Assembly: GCA_030610325.1 (NCBI GenBank)
Contig: JAUWRZ010000041.1
Span: 1 to 10,570 of the forward strand
From: Sulfurimonadaceae bacterium
Lineage (GTDB): Bacteria > Campylobacterota > Campylobacteria > Campylobacterales > Sulfurimonadaceae
Direction: 5' to 3'
DNA: 10,570 bases
Positions within the stretch are counted from its first letter, which is position 1. Each line of letters starts with the position of its first letter. Position numbers and translations under genes: made by a program. The notes below the pieces were generated by a model. The model did no database searches. It saw nothing but the letters and a program-made list of their open reading frames with translations, and was not told the origin of the DNA. Below are positions 1 to 5,485 of this stretch, piece by piece.

Positions 1-287
1 GCCTCTGCTTTACCGGTAAAGGTAAGCTTGACCCAGTACTTGTTCATCTTCGTAGCATTTTTATTGGCTACTGCTTTATAGAACGTCCCATAGACAGCAT
101 TACCACTATCTTGATCGATCGGGACTACCGCTGAACCATTTGGAAACTTCTTAGTCTTGGCCATAAAGATCTTTTTTACCTGATCAGCATCAAGTGCATC
201 GACACCACTACCCGGATTGACTATCACTGCTACATCCGCTAAAAGAGCTGAACCAATGACTGCTAAACTTAAAATAATCTTTTTCAT
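1..287 (-). CDS. PstS-like small periplasmic substrate-binding protein (partial, 3' end outside window)
   Basis: The first 95 codons of a minus-strand gene are visible and it continues past base 1. The product starts MKKIILSLAVIGSALLA, a signal peptide (K-K, hydrophobic core, A-type cleavage before DVAV). After this come V-N-P at 24-26, 'DADQVKKIFMAKTKKFPNG' at about 34-52, and 'YWVKLTFTGKA' near the visible end. This pattern is known from short (about 140 aa) stand-alone proteins annotated as phosphate ABC transporter substrate-binding proteins, which are much shorter than true PstS. The role is probably periplasmic binding of phosphate or another oxyanion; the ligand is inferred. ATG 287 is preferred over ATG 293 because the Shine-Dalgarno AGGAG at 298-294 sits 6 bases before 287 but directly abuts 293. 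The SD lies just after the stop of the upstream porin (12 bases from stop to start), so the two form an operon. No permease or ATPase gene is visible. Confidence 0.75.
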   Translation of the reverse strand, partial: MKKIILSLAVIGSALLADVAVIVNPGSGVDALDADQVKKIFMAKTKKFPNGSAVVPIDQDSGNAVYGTFYKAVANKNATKMNKYWVKLTFTGKAE

Positions 288-299
288 CTTCATCTCCTC

Positions 300-1477
300 T
301 TAAAACACTACATTGAGTGCGATGCGGTAGGTATTGATATCCTCATCTTCTTCTTTGATAGAACCCGTACGCATATCCGAATGCGTAACTGTAGCCCCAT
401 TCCACTCCACTTTCAGAGCAGCCTGAGGGTTCACCTCGTAGCGTACACCGATGGTATGACTGGTCCTGTCATCAAGACTCAAAGCGCGGATATTGTTGAC
501 CTGACCTGCAACGGCAGGGTCAGTACTCTTTGAGTGCTCCATATCACTATCTGCTGCCGCGTAGGTGTAGTGTGGCGTAAAGTCACCGATCCTATAACCC
601 AGCATCGCATAGTAGGCGTTGATATCCGGCGAACCGGTCTCATCCATCTCTCTTACTATATACTCGGTGTTTAAAAGGATGTCTTCATAATCCACGCTTA
701 GACCTACTCCATAGAACGAAGCATCTGCCTCATCCATCGCAAGCTCACCCGGTACCGTTCCCAGAGTAGTGTTCTCAGTAGCCTTTGCCTGTATGTACCC
801 AGCGCGCAGTTTCCCGTAGTCATTAGAGATAGCTATCTCTCCGCCTATGATGCTGTCAAACTCCAGGTCCAGCGTACTTCCATTAAGCGGACTTATCTTG
901 TTGTCAGAGGAGTTTCCACCAAAAGCGGTGAAAGAGAGCTGATTATCCCCTAACTCCAGGTTAAAAGCAGCGCTAAGACCATCGAGGTTGGAGATATTTA
1001 CCTGAGCATAGACCTCATCAGGAGGTGTTATCCAGTTATAGGCATACCCGACATCAAGATAGTCAGAGTAGAGGAAAAGTGAAGGACGGACACGACCGGC
1101 TAAGATCCGTAACTCATCGGTCGCATCAAAATAGACATACCCCCACTCCACCGGATATCATCACCGGCAGCATTGTTTTGGGCTATTAGCTGGATGGTCG
1201 CGCCCATGTTATCTGCGATACCGGCACTGAACTGTATGGCGGCCAGTGAGTCGTTAGCAAAATCATACTGGTCATCATAACCCATATAGCTCTGACTCTG
1301 CTTGTTCCCGTTGTAGTCCGGGTTCCCAAGATTAGCCGGACCACCGACATATGCAGCAGCATCGACATCATTGACACCACCGACGACATTGACAAAACCG
1401 CTTATCCTGACATCTCCTGCAAACAGCGTTGTCGAAAGTGCAGCTATAGCAGCCAGACTCAATAGACTTTTTTTCAA
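300..1477 (-). pseudogene. Outer-membrane porin, split by a -1 frameshift
   Basis: Two minus-strand frames together make one porin of about 392 residues. The first runs from TTG 1477 and, if not shifted, stops at 1100. It encodes a signal peptide (MKKSLLSLAAIAALSTTLFA, cleavage before GD) and the start of a barrel ('VRISGFVNVVGG', 'IQFSAGIADNMGATIQLIA'). The second frame is open from about 1151 to the TAA at 300 (283 codons) and continues with 'VEWGYVYFDATDELRILAGR', 'FLYSDYLDVGYAYNWI', later strands and a C-terminal 'YRIALNVVF' ending in Phe, as outer-membrane barrels do. No other stop interrupts either part. The TTG start has a good SD, AAGGAG at 1488-1483 with 5 bases of spacing. The second frame has no convincing SD of its own. 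The frames join if one base is added between 1153 and 1140, a span that includes a G5 run. This is either a recent mutation or a sequencing error. Homologous porins are general or anion channels. The PstS-like gene follows in the same operon. Confidence 0.8.
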
Positions 1478-1495
1478 AATATCTCCTTCATACCC

Positions 1496-1519
1496 ATCGA
1501 TGCTTATGCGCGCATCGAT
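1496..1519 (-). promoter_or_regulatory. Overlapping dyads in the 5' leader of the porin
   Basis: ATCGATGC at 1496-1503 and GCATCGAT at 1512-1519 form a perfect 8-bp inverted repeat with an 8-base loop. A second self-complementary stretch, ATGCGCGCAT at 1506-1515, overlaps it, so the two folds exclude each other. The structure ends 7 bases before the porin SD (1488-1483). It could be an operator or an RNA fold controlling translation. No regulator can be named from the sequence. Confidence 0.4.
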
Positions 1520-1691
1520 ATATCAGATCCCCGAGTCAAAGAGTACTGCCGTAACAGACTGCATAGACCCAACTGCTTCTTTATCACACTCCTATCCATA
1601 AAGGACGATTCGCCAACTTTTCACTCACAAGTGATGGAAAAATTGCGTGAACTCTCACAGCTTCATGAGTAAAGCTCACGTAATCTATCAC

Positions 1692-1706
1692 ATAAAACGG
1701 TTTTAT
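1692..1706. promoter_or_regulatory. Perfect 7-bp dyad ATAAAAC-G-GTTTTAT, possible operator
   Basis: ATAAAAC at 1692-1698 and GTTTTAT at 1700-1706 are exact reverse complements around a single G. The dyad lies about 215 bases upstream of the porin start, next to AT-rich sequence that could carry the promoter. The near-zero spacer suits a dimeric DNA-binding protein better than an RNA hairpin. It does not resemble the E. coli Pho box, and no regulator is assigned. Confidence 0.3.
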
Positions 1707-1792
1707 CTTATTAGTCACTAAAAATCATATATCGACAATATAACATATTTAATTAACATTAAAACTAAAGAATTTTGTTATTTTTTGAGAGT

Positions 1793-1810
1793 ACTGCACG
1801 GAAGTGCAGT
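1793..1810 (-). terminator. Hairpin just after the 127-aa gene, no U-tract
   Basis: ACTGCAC (1793-1799) and GTGCAGT (1804-1810) are perfectly complementary with a 4-base loop, starting 10 bases past the TAG at 1821-1823. On the minus strand the hairpin is followed by an A-rich run, not by U residues. It is therefore not a standard intrinsic terminator. It could protect the 3' end of the transcript or act with a factor. Confidence 0.35.
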
Positions 1811-1820
1811 GGAGGGGTGG

Positions 1821-2204
1821 CTATGAAGTAAGGTAGGCGGCGTTGACGACTTTTCCAAATATCTCGCTCATGCGGTCTTCAAGGCCATTGAAGACCGGAT
1901 GTTTGATCTTAAAGGCTATCTGGTCATCTTTTTCTGAAAGAGCTACATAGAAGATCGGCTCTTGAAGCATCGCTTCTGTGACATCAAAAAGTGCCTCTTT
2001 CTTGTCATCAAGCAGAGAGGCTAATGCTTCTCCTGCTTCGACAAGCGTCTCCTCTGCTTTGCTCAGTGAAGAGTGAAACTCCGGTTCGACTGCGACTACC
2101 AGTGACTCCTCCTTACCTATCATCAGGTAAAAAAGGTAAAAGAATCGGTTCTCACTACTTTCGATGACAGGCATCTCTTTTTCTATGAAATGTACGGGGA
2201 TCAT
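1821..2204 (-). CDS. Conserved-looking hypothetical protein, 127 aa
   Basis: I do not recognise this family. The product is a soluble, acidic protein without a signal peptide or membrane span. It begins MIPVHFIEKEMPVIESSENR and reads as mixed beta strands ('FFYLFYLMIGKEESLVVAVEP', about residues 21-41), a charged helix rich in E and A (about 45-82) and another strand/helix section ('IFYVALSEKDDQIAFKIKHP', about 84-103). Predicted location is the cytoplasm. A TAG in frame directly upstream (2208-2210) means the start cannot be further 5'. ATG 2204 has an AGAGG SD at 2219-2215 with a long gap of 10 bases. A small upstream ORF ends in a TGA overlapping this ATG (ATGA), which suggests translational coupling. 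The gene is divergent from the REC-REC regulator and shares a control region with it. The codon use matches its neighbours, so the gene is probably real. Confidence 0.65.
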   Translation of the reverse strand: MIPVHFIEKEMPVIESSENRFFYLFYLMIGKEESLVVAVEPEFHSSLSKAEETLVEAGEALASLLDDKKEALFDVTEAMLQEPIFYVALSEKDDQIAFKIKHPVFNGLEDRMSEIFGKVVNAAYLTS

Positions 2205-2314
2205 TTGCTAAGCACCTCTTGTATATTTACTTTTAAAATGGACGCAGTACCCTCTTTATCAGAGGTCAGGTTCTCCCCGATGAGCATATATCTCTGCTCA
2301 TGACATGCTTCCAT
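2201..2314 (-). CDS. Possible small ORF (37 aa) coupled to the 127-aa gene
   Basis: ATG 2314 opens a frame of 37 codons ending with TGA at 2203-2201, overlapping the next ATG by ATGA. The peptide begins MEACHEQRYMLIGENLTSDK and ends 'VNIQEVLSK'. The frame stays open upstream of the ATG to about 2354, where a TGA closes it, so a longer version from a rare start or a decayed gene end is possible. The SD is weak (AAGAAG directly before the ATG). The reasons to keep it are the ATGA overlap, host-like codons (GAG, CTC, ATC) and a position where the next gene's SD would lie inside its last codons. No family is recognised. Confidence 0.35.
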   Translation of the reverse strand: MEACHEQRYMLIGENLTSDKEGTASILKVNIQEVLSK

Positions 2315-2373
2315 CTTCTTGTAACGCGTATTATGCCCAAATAGTTTTTCTCAGACCCTAATAGCACATCTCA

Positions 2374-2406
2374 AAACTGTGATCTTTTCCTATTATATTA
2401 CAGTTT
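2374..2406. promoter_or_regulatory. AAACTGT...ACAGTTT inverted repeat around the divergent promoters
   Basis: AAACTGT at 2374-2380 and ACAGTTT at 2400-2406 are exact reverse complements. The right arm lies between the two TATAAT boxes, touching the plus-strand one, and the left arm falls in the start region of the leftward transcript. The placement suits a repressor acting on both promoters. The regulator is unknown. Confidence 0.35.
2392..2397 (-). promoter_or_regulatory. Candidate -10 box (TATAAT) for the leftward transcript
   Basis: On the minus strand, positions 2397-2392 read TATAAT, an exact sigma-70 -10 consensus. No good -35 is present, which is usual in Campylobacterota. It would drive the small ORF and the 127-aa gene. 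Confidence 0.4.
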
Positions 2407-2411
2407 ATAAT
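2406..2411 (+). promoter_or_regulatory. Candidate -10 box (TATAAT) for the regulator-lap operon
   Basis: TATAAT on the plus strand is an exact -10 consensus with T-rich sequence upstream (TCTTTTCC, 2383-2390) and no clear -35. It lies 8 bases from the minus-strand TATAAT, giving a back-to-back divergent promoter. A transcript starting about 7 bases downstream would have a leader of about 140 bases before ATG 2558. Confidence 0.4.
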
Positions 2412-2428
2412 ACGCCATGATCGATGAG

Positions 2429-2441
2429 TGTGATGGTCACA
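2429..2441. promoter_or_regulatory. TGTGA-TGG-TCACA dyad, possible operator
   Basis: A perfect 5-bp dyad around three bases, about 18 bases downstream of the plus-strand TATAAT. The half-sites resemble those of CRP/FNR-type regulators, but the 3-base spacer is too short for the standard CRP site (6). Treat it as a dyad of unknown binder. Confidence 0.25.
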
Positions 2442-2480
2442 TCTCTCAATTCCCAGCACTTTTCACACAAACTAATCAAA

Positions 2481-2543
2481 AGATGTAAATTTTGGTAATG
2501 ATTTACGTTATGGATCCCATAAACATAGTAGACTATTACATCT
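2481..2543 (+). promoter_or_regulatory. Structured leader of the regulator-lap operon
   Basis: Three inverted repeats lie in the 80 bases before ATG 2558. They are AGATGTAA (2481-2488) with TTACATCT (2536-2543), GTAAAT (2485-2490) with ATTTAC (2501-2506), and TTATGG-ATC-CCATAA (2508-2522). The first two compete for the same bases. The third is a compact dyad that may be an operator. A switching leader or several protein sites are both possible. Confidence 0.3.
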
Positions 2544-2557
2544 AAAGGGCTCTTCTA

Positions 2558-3844
2558 ATGACCCTAAATATAATAATGGATGATCAAGGTCTGAACAATA
2601 TGGAAAGAATCTTACTTGTCGAAGATAATAGGTCTCTGGCAAAACTCCTGGCTAAAAAGATCACAGCGGTACTTCCCTTTGAAGTCGATATCGCTTATGA
2701 GCTTAAAGAGGCCCGGCTTTTTATGCGCCAATACAGCTACTTCATAGCACTGCTTGATATCAACCTGCCTGATTCTCCCAATGGAGAGGTCGTAGATATA
2801 GTACTAGAACAGCATCTTCCAGTCATCGTCCTAAGCGGTAACACGGATAAGGCCTTCAGAAAAAGCATGATGGAGAAAGATATCATCGACTATGTGGGTA
2901 AGGGCGGTATAGAAGATATCGACTACATCCTCACCACCATCGACCGGCTATCGAAAAACCGCGAACACAAGGTCATGATCGTCGATGACTCTATGACCTT
3001 TCGCAAGCAGATGCAGAGGATGGTCAAGAACCTCTTCTTTCAGGTCTATGCCGTAGCCCATGGAGAAGAGGCCCTTAACATGCTTGAGGAGCATCCTGAC
3101 ATCCGGGTCGTACTGACAGATTATGCCATGCCAGTGATGGACGGACTTGAACTGACAAAGGAGATACGCAAGAGCTTTTCAAAAGATCAGCTGAGTATCC
3201 TTGCCATCTCCTCTTCCCAAGATGATGAGACCTCTGCCAGGTTTTTAAAGAACGGTGCTACAGATTTTGTCAAAAAGCCTTTTAGTAAAGAGGAGTTCTC
3301 CTGCCGTCTGAACAATGCCGTCGAGGCACTTGAGAACATCGATGCCCTCACCAACCATGCCGATCGTGACTATCTGACTGGCCTCTATAACCGCCGTTAC
3401 TTCTTCAGGAGTATGCCACATTACTTCTCACGTGCGATCGAAGAGGGGGAGCCCTTTGCTGTCGTGATGGTCAATATCGATGATCTTCAGACTACCAGAG
3501 ATACTTACGGAGAGGCTATCGCGGAGCAGGTCGTCATCCATCTTTCAGAGCTACTGCGATCAAACGTAAAAGAGGGCGATATGGTCGCATATTTCGATGA
3601 TGAAGCGTTCTGCCTACTCCTGAAGGCATGTCCTGTACCCATAGCAAAGCAGGTACTTGAACGCCTGCGCAGCAAGACAGAGGCTTCCCTACTACACACC
3701 GACCGTGGGGAGGAGATCACTTTGACGATCTCTATTGGTGCGGTGCTTGAACATGAGGACTCACTCCTGGAGAGTGTGGACCAGGCCGATATGATGCTCT
3801 ATGAGGCCAGACACAAGGGATTCAATCAGGTGGTATCATCATGA
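2558..3844 (+). CDS. Response regulator REC-REC-GGDEF with degenerate GGDEF (PleD/CbrR-like architecture)
   Basis: Two receiver domains are followed by a GGDEF-fold domain, the order of Caulobacter PleD and Campylobacter CbrR. Receiver 1 (about 16-132) keeps acidic E22/D23, phospho-acceptor D67 (LLDINLP), S93 and K115. Receiver 2 (about 137-255) keeps D143/D144, D188 (LTDYAMP), S218/S219 and K240 (KKPF). Both look phosphorylatable. The GGDEF domain (about 265-428) keeps 'DYLTGLYNRRYF', but its signature aligns as DDEAF at 347-351 instead of GGDEF. The first metal Asp is Asn306, and the inhibitory RxxD is KEGD (338-341). A cyclase reaction is therefore unlikely; the domain may signal by contact. 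ATG 2558 has AAAGGG 8 bases upstream. ATG 2600 (residue 15, just before 'ERILLVEDN', with AAGGT 9 bases upstream) is an equally good start. The stop overlaps the next gene by ATGA, and it heads the lap operon. Confidence 0.85.
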   Translation: MTLNIIMDDQGLNNMERILLVEDNRSLAKLLAKKITAVLPFEVDIAYELKEARLFMRQYSYFIALLDINLPDSPNGEVVDIVLEQHLPVIVLSGNTDKAFRKSMMEKDIIDYVGKGGIEDIDYILTTIDRLSKNREHKVMIVDDSMTFRKQMQRMVKNLFFQVYAVAHGEEALNMLEEHPDIRVVLTDYAMPVMDGLELTKEIRKSFSKDQLSILAISSSQDDETSARFLKNGATDFVKKPFSKEEFSCRLNNAVEALENIDALTNHADRDYLTGLYNRRYFFRSMPHYFSRAIEEGEPFAVVMVNIDDLQTTRDTYGEAIAEQVVIHLSELLRSNVKEGDMVAYFDDEAFCLLLKACPVPIAKQVLERLRSKTEASLLHTDRGEEITLTISIGAVLEHEDSLLESVDQADMMLYEARHKGFNQVVSS

Positions 3845-4647
3845 TGAGCAAGATACTCCTAACGATCTTATCACTAAGCATCGTCTCACTCCACTCAGCG
3901 ACCATCTCTGCCAGATATGACATCAGCTTCTCTATCTTCGGCAAGATCGGTGAGGCTAATGTCCGTTATGAACATGATGACCGTTTTTACTATATCTACG
4001 TCGATGCCGGACTCATAGGAGCAGCCGCGTCCATGGCCAATAATCGTCGTGAGGTACATGAGAGCTTTGGGATCATCAAAGAGGGCTTACTCATCCCTGA
4101 ACTCTATAAGAAGACAAGGACCTCCGATCATCGGCATGAGGAGTCCTACTTCGTCCCGATGCCAAACAAGTCCATACAGAAGTTTCGTTTTCGTGAAGAG
4201 AACATCTACTCCAGCCACTTCGACCTCTCAAAGATGAGCTATATCAAAGAGAAGAGTGTCAAAAAGAGCAGTTCTCTCAAGAAACTCCCTTACCGAGCGA
4301 ACAATGACCTGCTCTCACTCTTCTTTAATATCAATTCGATCTTAAACGATATCCCCGAAGGTAAAAGAAAGATCGAGCATGCTATCGGTGCACGCAATGA
4401 CAAAGGCGAGATCATCATCACCAATCCTGCCGGTAAGAAGCGGCGCGAGCTGGCTGAACTGATGCCAAACAACGAGAACAGGCTTATCACCGTCGTAGTC
4501 GACCAGGACATCTTTAAAAGCGGTCAGGGTGAACTCTACCTTAATCTCGACAAAGACCATCTCGCTATCGATGCCATGCTTAAAGACGTCCTCCTTTTTG
4601 GTGATGTCAAAGGCAAAAGGGTCTGGATAAAAGGGTCACTTGAGTGA
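3841..4647 (+). CDS. DUF3108-like periplasmic protein
   Basis: A 268-aa exported protein. Residues 1-20 (MMSKILLTILSLSIVSLHSA) form a signal peptide with cleavage before TIS. The mature part starts with 'ARYDISFSIFGKIGEA' (24-39), typical of the opening strand of DUF3108 proteins, which are predicted beta-rich envelope proteins of unknown function. It then has the basic stretch 'KSVKKSSSLKKLPYR' (138-152) and ends with alternating-strand sequence to 268. ATG 3841 overlaps the regulator's TGA (ATGA), with AGGTGG about 8 bases upstream. The second Met is also a possible start. A periplasmic partner encoded between a cytoplasmic regulator and LapG/LapD suggests a role at the envelope, perhaps in adhesin display or LapG control; that is inference. 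About 100 bases with a tandem repeat separate it from the next gene, and no terminator is visible there. Confidence 0.7.
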   Translation: MMSKILLTILSLSIVSLHSATISARYDISFSIFGKIGEANVRYEHDDRFYYIYVDAGLIGAAASMANNRREVHESFGIIKEGLLIPELYKKTRTSDHRHEESYFVPMPNKSIQKFRFREENIYSSHFDLSKMSYIKEKSVKKSSSLKKLPYRANNDLLSLFFNINSILNDIPEGKRKIEHAIGARNDKGEIIITNPAGKKRRELAELMPNNENRLITVVVDQDIFKSGQGELYLNLDKDHLAIDAMLKDVLLFGDVKGKRVWIKGSLE

Positions 4648-4655
4648 GGGAAAGT

Positions 4656-4695
4656 GGGAATAGGGAATAGGGAATAGGGAATAGGGAATAGGGAA
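4656..4695. repeat. Short tandem repeat, 7-bp unit GGGAATA, about 5.7 copies
   Basis: Five exact head-to-tail copies of GGGAATA (4656-4690) are followed by a partial GGGAA (4691-4695). The array starts 9 bases after the stop of the DUF3108-like gene and ends about 50 bases before the next start. It is non-coding. Its minus-strand translation gives a Pro-Ile-Pro-Tyr-Ser-Leu-Phe repeat that should not be taken for a protein. Copy number can change by slipped-strand replication, which would alter the spacing or structure of the mRNA between the two halves of the operon. Confidence 0.9.
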
Positions 4696-4747
4696 GGATA
4701 GCTGATAAGCTTTAGCCTGGGAGTCATGTCACGAAGGAAATAGATAG

Positions 4748-4870
4748 ATGGAACATAATACTACCACTCAGACTGTCGTAAACATGGCACTGCTTCCAAA
4801 CTTCCTGTTTTGGCTTGGGATGTTTGGGATCCTTGCGACACTTTGGTACTTTCTGGAGTATAGACACTAG
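4748..4870 (+). CDS. 40-aa single-span membrane microprotein directly upstream of lapG
   Basis: A 41-codon frame starts at ATG 4748 with the SD AAGGA (4734-4738) 9 bases upstream and ends at TAG 4868-4870, immediately followed by the lapG ATG. The peptide has a short polar N-terminus (MEHNTTTQTV), one hydrophobic segment at about 14-36 (rich in L, F, W, G) and a charged tail E-Y-R-H. It is therefore predicted to be a small inner-membrane protein with one span and no cleavage site. The lapG start has only a distant SD (GGAG at 4855-4858, 12 bases), which lies inside this ORF, so lapG translation is probably coupled to it. It is too short for usual ORF cut-offs. I do not recognise the family. 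A link to LapG/LapD, which also work at the inner membrane, is inferred from position. Confidence 0.7.
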   Translation: MEHNTTTQTVVNMALLPNFLFWLGMFGILATLWYFLEYRH

Positions 4871-5485
4871 ATGCGTACTCTCATACTGCTTATCTTTTTC
4901 ATCCTCACACTTATGGCAGACCCCTTTGCCAATGAGGAACTCCTACAAAAAGCAGATGCGAAATATGGTGCTTTTGCCAAAAATCGCTTTATAAATATGA
5001 ACAAGACACTTGAAGAGCTTAAAGATAAGAGCAGACAAGAGCAGCTCGAAGGGGTCAATGACCTCTTTAATGCAGTAGGCTACAGCAGTGATATGAAGCT
5101 CTACGGAAAGAGTGATCACTGGGCGACACCCTGGGAGTTTCTGGGGAAAGACCAGGGTGACTGCGAGGATTATGTGATCGCCAAATATTTTGCCTTGAAA
5201 CATCTGGGCGTACCTTCCAAAAAGCTCTACTTCTCCTATGTAAGATCCACACGTTTCAAAGAACCACACATGGTGTTGACCTACTTCGAGACTCCTGATG
5301 CCGTCCCACTTGTCCTGGACAACATAAACTTCAGGGTCTTCCCCGCGACAAAACGTAAAGACCTTATCCCTATCTATAACTTCAATGCGGACATCCTTCA
5401 AGCCGCCAAAGAAAAAAAAAAGCTACCAAAGACGCACAAAAAATGGGACCGACTCATTGAAAACATCCAAAGGAACCGATTATGA
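4871..5485 (+). CDS. lapG: LapG-type periplasmic cysteine protease (transglutaminase-like, BTLCP family)
   Basis: A 204-aa exported protein. The first 16 residues are a hydrophobic signal sequence ending in LMA before DPF. The catalytic triad of the BTLCP family is visible: C98 in 'GDCEDYVIAKYFAL', H133 in 'EPHMVLTYFE' and D150 in 'LVLDNI'. D97 and E99, flanking the cysteine, match the acidic pair that binds calcium in Pseudomonas LapG. W88 ('TPWEFLGKDQGDC') fits the family. The known role of LapG is to cut the N-terminal retention region of a large RTX-type adhesin after an Ala-Ala pair, releasing it from the surface and dispersing biofilm, with LapD as inhibitor. The stop overlaps the lapD start (ATGA), which supports this assignment. 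The length is normal. No adhesin gene lies in the window, so the substrate is unknown. Confidence 0.9.
   Translation: MRTLILLIFFILTLMADPFANEELLQKADAKYGAFAKNRFINMNKTLEELKDKSRQEQLEGVNDLFNAVGYSSDMKLYGKSDHWATPWEFLGKDQGDCEDYVIAKYFALKHLGVPSKKLYFSYVRSTRFKEPHMVLTYFETPDAVPLVLDNINFRVFPATKRKDLIPIYNFNADILQAAKEKKKLPKTHKKWDRLIENIQRNRL

Larger units (their letters stand above)
1478..1820. other. 343-bp intergenic region upstream of the frameshifted porin
   Basis: No gene was found here. On the minus strand it holds the porin SD, the dyads at 1496-1519, a CGTGA...TCACG/AGCTT...AAGCT inverted-repeat zone at about 1646-1681, a 7-bp-arm dyad at 1692-1706, and an AT-rich stretch at about 1715-1785 with TATATT- and TATGAT-like hexamers that could serve as -10 elements. 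The hairpin of the upstream 127-aa gene lies at 1793-1810. Short reading frames here are below 15 codons or lack an SD. Confidence 0.5.

Noticed and set aside
1140..1160. Programmed -1 ribosomal frameshifting as the explanation for the split porin
   Set aside because: No X-XXY-YYZ slippery heptamer and no evident downstream pseudoknot; porins are not known to use this. Mutation or sequencing error is simpler.
1477..1502. Seven-codon frame (MGMKEIF) ending in a TGA that overlaps the porin TTG start
   Set aside because: It consists largely of the SD region itself; too short to support as a leader peptide.
2429..2441. Canonical CRP site
   Set aside because: TGTGA and TCACA half-sites are present but spaced by 3 bases, not 6, and CRP is not typical of this phylum; kept only as a generic dyad.
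2417..2488. 23-codon plus-strand ORF right after the TATAAT box
   Set aside because: No SD, ATG almost at the expected transcription start, and it lies across the dyads; more likely chance.
4536..4727. Minus-strand ORF with a Pro-Ile-Pro-Tyr-Ser-Leu-Phe repeat
   Set aside because: It is the translation of the GGGAATA tandem repeat plus antisense of the DUF3108-like gene; there is no SD and no domain.
4943..5401. 152-codon minus-strand ORF opposite lapG
   Set aside because: Antisense of a strongly supported gene with intact catalytic motifs; no SD or domain of its own.
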